NCBI GenBank assembly: GCA_964444225.1
Contig: CAYUFM010000003.1
Coordinates: 1 to 64,000, forward strand
DNA from: JALHOM01 sp964444225
GTDB taxonomy: Bacteria > Patescibacteriota > Saccharimonadia > Saccharimonadales > 2-12-FULL-41-12
DNA: 64,000 bases
Direction of reading: 5' to 3'
The first letter of the stretch is position 1. Every line of letters starts with the position of its first letter. The notes below the pieces were generated by a model. It was not told the DNA's origin, did not search any database, and was given only the letters and a program-made list of their open reading frames with translations. Both the position numbers and the translations under genes were made by a program. Positions 61,071-64,000 of this stretch are shown piece by piece.

Positions 61071-61799
61071 CTAGTTAGTTGGTGTATATTTTATTGTAGA
61101 AGCAACTTTTTCAAGACTCTTCACAAAACTATTTTCAAAATATTTTTCTGACGTGGCATCAACGCTATTTGCAGATACGCTTATTTGGCCAGAGCCACAC
61201 GGTAACACAAAGCCCATTTCAGATTTATTTAATTCCACGGTCAAGCCAGACGAAGGTTCGTTTACTCCTGCAGGGTTAAAGCAAGTACTATATGTCATAA
61301 CTCCATCCGAATCTGCAAATTTTGATCTATAAACAGCCCCATTTGATGCTTCGGTCTTTGATATAAATTCTTGAGTTGCACACTGATTACCTTTAGCAAA
61401 AGGTTTGTCGCTACCAGCAGGAATACAATTACCACCAACACCATTCTTTAAACTAAGAGTGGCTTGTTGACCATCGCCAGTGATATCTAAATTTAGCCCC
61501 ATGGCTTTACCATCAAAATACTGTGAAGTGTCTTTTACTGTCCATGTTTCAGGATAATCAAAACTAATCCCGATCTTACTGTCATCAAATTTTTTGGTTT
61601 TTATGGTTTTATCTGCAGTGTTATCCAACCCCTCTTTCTGCGCAGTAGCGGACGTATTCTGGGTAGTCGAATTATTTTTGTCAGTTTTGGTTTTTTGAGA
61701 ATTAAATACATAGTAGCCGACACCTACTACCAAAGTTAGGGCAATAACAATAAGTAGCCCTTCCATTAACCCAAACCCTTTTTGTCCCAATTTTTTCAT
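61071..61799 (-). CDS. Type IV pseudopilin-like protein
   Basis: 242 residues. The N terminus MKKLGQKGFGLMEGLLIVIA fits a class III prepilin signal: basic leader, Gly, then Phe at +1 and Glu at +5 before a hydrophobic helix (FGLMEGLLIVIALTLVVGVG). A Ser/Thr/Lys/Gln linker leads to an exterior domain opening FDDSKIGISFDYPETWTVKD, with five cysteines (VGGNCIP, NQCATQ, YSTCFN, LPCGSG). This domain resembles the one in the 460-aa protein at 57553. It may be a minor pilin of the type IV pili common in Saccharibacteria; no other pilus genes are near. Confidence 0.72.
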   Translation of the reverse strand: MKKLGQKGFGLMEGLLIVIALTLVVGVGYYVFNSQKTKTDKNNSTTQNTSATAQKEGLDNTADKTIKTKKFDDSKIGISFDYPETWTVKDTSQYFDGKAMGLNLDITGDGQQATLSLKNGVGGNCIPAGSDKPFAKGNQCATQEFISKTEASNGAVYRSKFADSDGVMTYSTCFNPAGVNEPSSGLTVELNKSEMGFVLPCGSGQISVSANSVDATSEKYFENSFVKSLEKVASTIKYTPTN

Positions 61800-61857
61800 A
61801 TTTTTTCCTTGTTTAATGCTTAAGCTTTATTTAACCAAGAAAAAGATTGTATTTCAA

Positions 61858-63288
61858 CTATAGTACACGGACTTTTATAGTGTCGGTGGTGCCGATAACA
61901 CCTGGGTATTTTCCGCTAGCTGTGATAATCACGTCACCCTTTTCCAGCACTTTATATTTTTGTAGCCAATTTGTTAGTTTGGTTGCTTGGTATTTATCAT
62001 CCGGTTGTACGTATGACCTAACTCCGTATACCAGCGCTAATTGGTTGGCAACTTTTTTACTAGACGTTACTGCAATTATTGGCACATCTGGCCTGCAAGC
62101 CGAAATGTGCTGAGCTGTTGCGCCAGACTTAGTCTCGGCCACAATAGTCACGGCGTTCATCTTGTCTTTTAAATCAATTATGCTCTCAGCTATAGCCCGT
62201 GACTTGGATTTTTCTGGTTGCACATCTATCAAACTAGGTCTGTGTAAAGCATGGGCCTGGGTATAGTCAATGACTCTATTCATAACCCTCACAGCCTCGA
62301 TCGGATATTTACCACTTGCAGTTTCATCGCTCAGCATTATAGAATCGGCTCCCAGAAGTACAGCAGTTGCAACATCTGAAACTTCAGCCCTTGTAGGCTC
62401 TGGCTCTTCGGTCATGCTAGCTAGCATCTGTGTAGCAACTATACTTGGCTTGACATACTTCATGCACAGTTCAATTATCTGACGTTGAATTATAGGCACA
62501 GACTCGGGCGAAGTTTCTATAGCTAAGTCACCTCTAGCAACCATTACAGCATCAGCTTCTTTGACAATCTCTTCTAGGTTTTCTACAGCTAATTTAGTCT
62601 CGATCTTTGCAATTATTTTTGCAGTGGAGCCTAAATTAGTCAGAAGACGACGCAGTTTTTTTATATCACCTGGGGTCTGCACAAAACTCAACGCAACATA
62701 GTCGATATCTGCCGTGCTCCCATAGGCAATGTCTTTTTTATCCTTGGCAGTTATTATGTCTCCACTAAAGTCCGTGTCTGGCACATTTATGCCTTTACGC
62801 TTAATCAAAATCCCTGGATTCTCTGCCTTGACATGTACCTTACCGTCGCCCACTGAAGTAACAATTGTTTTGATCTTGCCATCGTAAAGATATAGCGACT
62901 CGCCTCTTTTTACTTTTTTGCTCAGATCATATTGTAATGGAATGATTCCGGAATTATCGTAGTCGGCTCTGTAACCAAAGACTAGTGCCTGGCCTTTACT
63001 AACATTAATGATTCCGTCAAAGTCGCCCAAACGGATTTTTGGACCTTGCAAATCCTGCATGATGGCAACTGGTTTTTTGCATTCAACCGCTGCTTTTCTT
63101 ATCCATTTTATTTGTTGATCACGTTCCTCGTGAATGCCGTGACTAAAGTTTAAGCGTATCCCGTTAGCGCCAGATTCCAACATTGACTTAATATCCTCAT
63201 AAGAATGAGAGCTAGGTCCGACCGTAGCAATAATCCGTGTGCGCTTAAAATTCTTTAGCACGTCTCGTAAATTTTTATTTTCAATCAT
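61858..63288 (-). CDS. pyk: Pyruvate kinase
   Basis: Final ATP-yielding step of glycolysis, 476 residues. RTRIIATVGPSSHSYED, GIRLNFSHGIHEERD, MQDLQGPKIRLGDF, the B-domain, KIIAKIETKLAVENLEEI, MVARGDLAIE, CMKYVKPSIVATQML, SDETASGKYPIEAV, and the C-terminal regulatory domain ending KVRVL. The ATG lies 9 nt after TGC-TAGAAT, close to a leaderless start, and is divergent from the gene at 63339. Confidence 0.96.
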   Translation of the reverse strand: MIENKNLRDVLKNFKRTRIIATVGPSSHSYEDIKSMLESGANGIRLNFSHGIHEERDQQIKWIRKAAVECKKPVAIMQDLQGPKIRLGDFDGIINVSKGQALVFGYRADYDNSGIIPLQYDLSKKVKRGESLYLYDGKIKTIVTSVGDGKVHVKAENPGILIKRKGINVPDTDFSGDIITAKDKKDIAYGSTADIDYVALSFVQTPGDIKKLRRLLTNLGSTAKIIAKIETKLAVENLEEIVKEADAVMVARGDLAIETSPESVPIIQRQIIELCMKYVKPSIVATQMLASMTEEPEPTRAEVSDVATAVLLGADSIMLSDETASGKYPIEAVRVMNRVIDYTQAHALHRPSLIDVQPEKSKSRAIAESIIDLKDKMNAVTIVAETKSGATAQHISACRPDVPIIAVTSSKKVANQLALVYGVRSYVQPDDKYQATKLTNWLQKYKVLEKGDVIITASGKYPGVIGTTDTIKVRVL

Positions 63289-63338
63289 AACTGGTTTATT
63301 CTAGCATGCATTTAAACATTGATGATATAGTAAGAATT

Positions 63339-64000
63339 ATGAAAAAACTTCTATTCTTAATCCCTTTGATACTTTTAGGCTTATCTTTTACACAATTCTC
63401 GCTATATAAAGACAAGGTTGATTTTCTTTTAGTGAAGAACCCTAACGCCGAAGTCAAGGATGTCTTTGAGGCTGCAAAAAAATTATCTCCAACACATTGG
63501 AAAACACTAGAATATAACGTCTCGTTTAGCGGATCGCTAGAAAGTTCAACAACCGACACGTCGCGTTCCGATGTTGATATTGAGGCTTTTTTAAATGGCG
63601 ATGACAGCACCATACCTCAGCAACAAAACACGCTAACTACTAGCCCAGCACCTGAACCTGTACATAAAGATGCGAAGTTTAAAGGGTTTCCTTTTGGGGC
63701 ATACTTTACAAAAAACAAAAAAACATCTACCGGAGGAGCTGAATCATCTATCAATATCAGCGCATACTCATGGCTTTGGGCTACAGTAGATATTGTACTC
63801 ATAATTGGCACTCTGGTATTAGCCCTGTTAATGAATCGAAAAAAACCAAAAGCTTCTCAGATGCAAAACATGTCCTCAAACGTTCAATCACAACCAGGAT
63901 TCAATCAACCGTCTCCAAACTTAACTCAATCTTCGACCCCAGGCTACCAACAACCGATGACTCCATACAATGTAGTTAGCCCGACCAATCAGCAACAGCC
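63339..64000 (+). CDS. Membrane protein with Gln/Pro-rich tail, 5' part
   Basis: Open frame from ATG 63339 to the window edge (220 codons, no stop). N-terminal helix (MKKLLFLIPLILLGLSF), an exterior stretch of about 125 residues (SPTHWKTLEYNVSFSGSLES ... TDTSRSDVDIEAFLNGDD), a second membrane helix (about 147-165, ATVDIVLIIGTLVLALLMN), then a cytoplasmic tail very rich in Gln, Asn, Pro and Ser. The ATG is 7 nt after TGA-TATAGT. Function unknown. Confidence 0.75.
   Translation, partial: MKKLLFLIPLILLGLSFTQFSLYKDKVDFLLVKNPNAEVKDVFEAAKKLSPTHWKTLEYNVSFSGSLESSTTDTSRSDVDIEAFLNGDDSTIPQQQNTLTTSPAPEPVHKDAKFKGFPFGAYFTKNKKTSTGGAESSINISAYSWLWATVDIVLIIGTLVLALLMNRKKPKASQMQNMSSNVQSQPGFNQPSPNLTQSSTPGYQQPMTPYNVVSPTNQQQ

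Noticed and set aside
1..64000. tRNA genes, rRNA genes, CRISPR arrays, insertion sequences or transposases
   Set aside because: No tRNA T-arm plus acceptor pair other than in the tmRNA, no rRNA stretches, no regularly spaced repeats and no transposase motifs were found.

Overview
The window looks like a stretch of a Candidatus Saccharibacteria (TM7, Patescibacteria/CPR) chromosome, probably from a metagenome assembly. Reasons: about 40% GC; a reduced, streamlined gene set with many one-base gaps and overlaps; lineage-style short versions of housekeeping proteins (AlaRS without its C-terminal domains, ATP synthase epsilon with one domain); Gram-positive-type cell-wall proteins (MltG, an RpfB-like G5 protein, a LysM-CHAP protein); and two scaffold gaps of exactly ten N (36396-36405 and 57009-57018). 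TGA acts as a stop (pncA and pncB end in ATGA overlaps), so this is the standard code. The assignment is inference from gene content.

Layout. 1-8.3 kb: partial TrhO-like gene, ABC exporter, L25, DedA, UvrA, ExoD-like and a 57-aa membrane protein. 8.3-20.4 kb: long minus-strand run of exonuclease I, ObgE, LysM-CHAP hydrolase, MltG, RuvX, a membrane protein with a baseplate-J-like region, an FtsA-like ATPase, AlaRS and MnmA. 20.5-21.1 kb: a C/G-rich holin-sized membrane gene behind a structured leader. 21.3-30.3 kb: surface locus with a PKD-like protein, a WxL-partner-like (DUF916-like) protein and four related exported proteins, two of which share an apparently identical 1310-bp core. 30.3-36.8 kb: ATP synthase genes b-delta-alpha-gamma-beta-epsilon, with no a or c subunit in view. 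36.8-39.8 kb: cysteine desulfurase and TatD, the latter carrying an in-frame 165-bp palindrome. 39.8-46.9 kb: complete Preiss-Handler NAD salvage (nadD, nadE, pncA, pncB) with an NrtR-type repressor, an ADP-ribose-hydrolase-like Nudix protein and a kinase-like protein. 46.9-51.9 kb: MetG, DUF475/TerC, tmRNA and a MarR regulator. 51.9-64 kb: KsgA, HAD, RpfB-like, PcrA helicase, TpiA, Pgk, pseudopilin-like protein, Pyk and a partial membrane protein.

How it fits together. Pgk, TpiA and Pyk give lower glycolysis. The NAD genes convert imported nicotinamide to NAD. The wall hydrolases and the surface cluster suit a small host-attached cell.

The observations I rate highest are: (1) four matching operators, TTA(G/A/T)TGT-N7-ACA(C/A)TAA, each on or beside the promoters of nadD, nadE and pncA, next to a repressor whose Nudix box has lost its catalytic residues; (2) palindromic DNA elements, one inserted in frame in tatD and two intergenic copies of a hairpin whose only stem differences are compensatory; (3) the 1310-bp duplication of a surface gene; (4) many genes with an extended -10 box only 6-9 nt before the start codon, implying widespread leaderless transcription.
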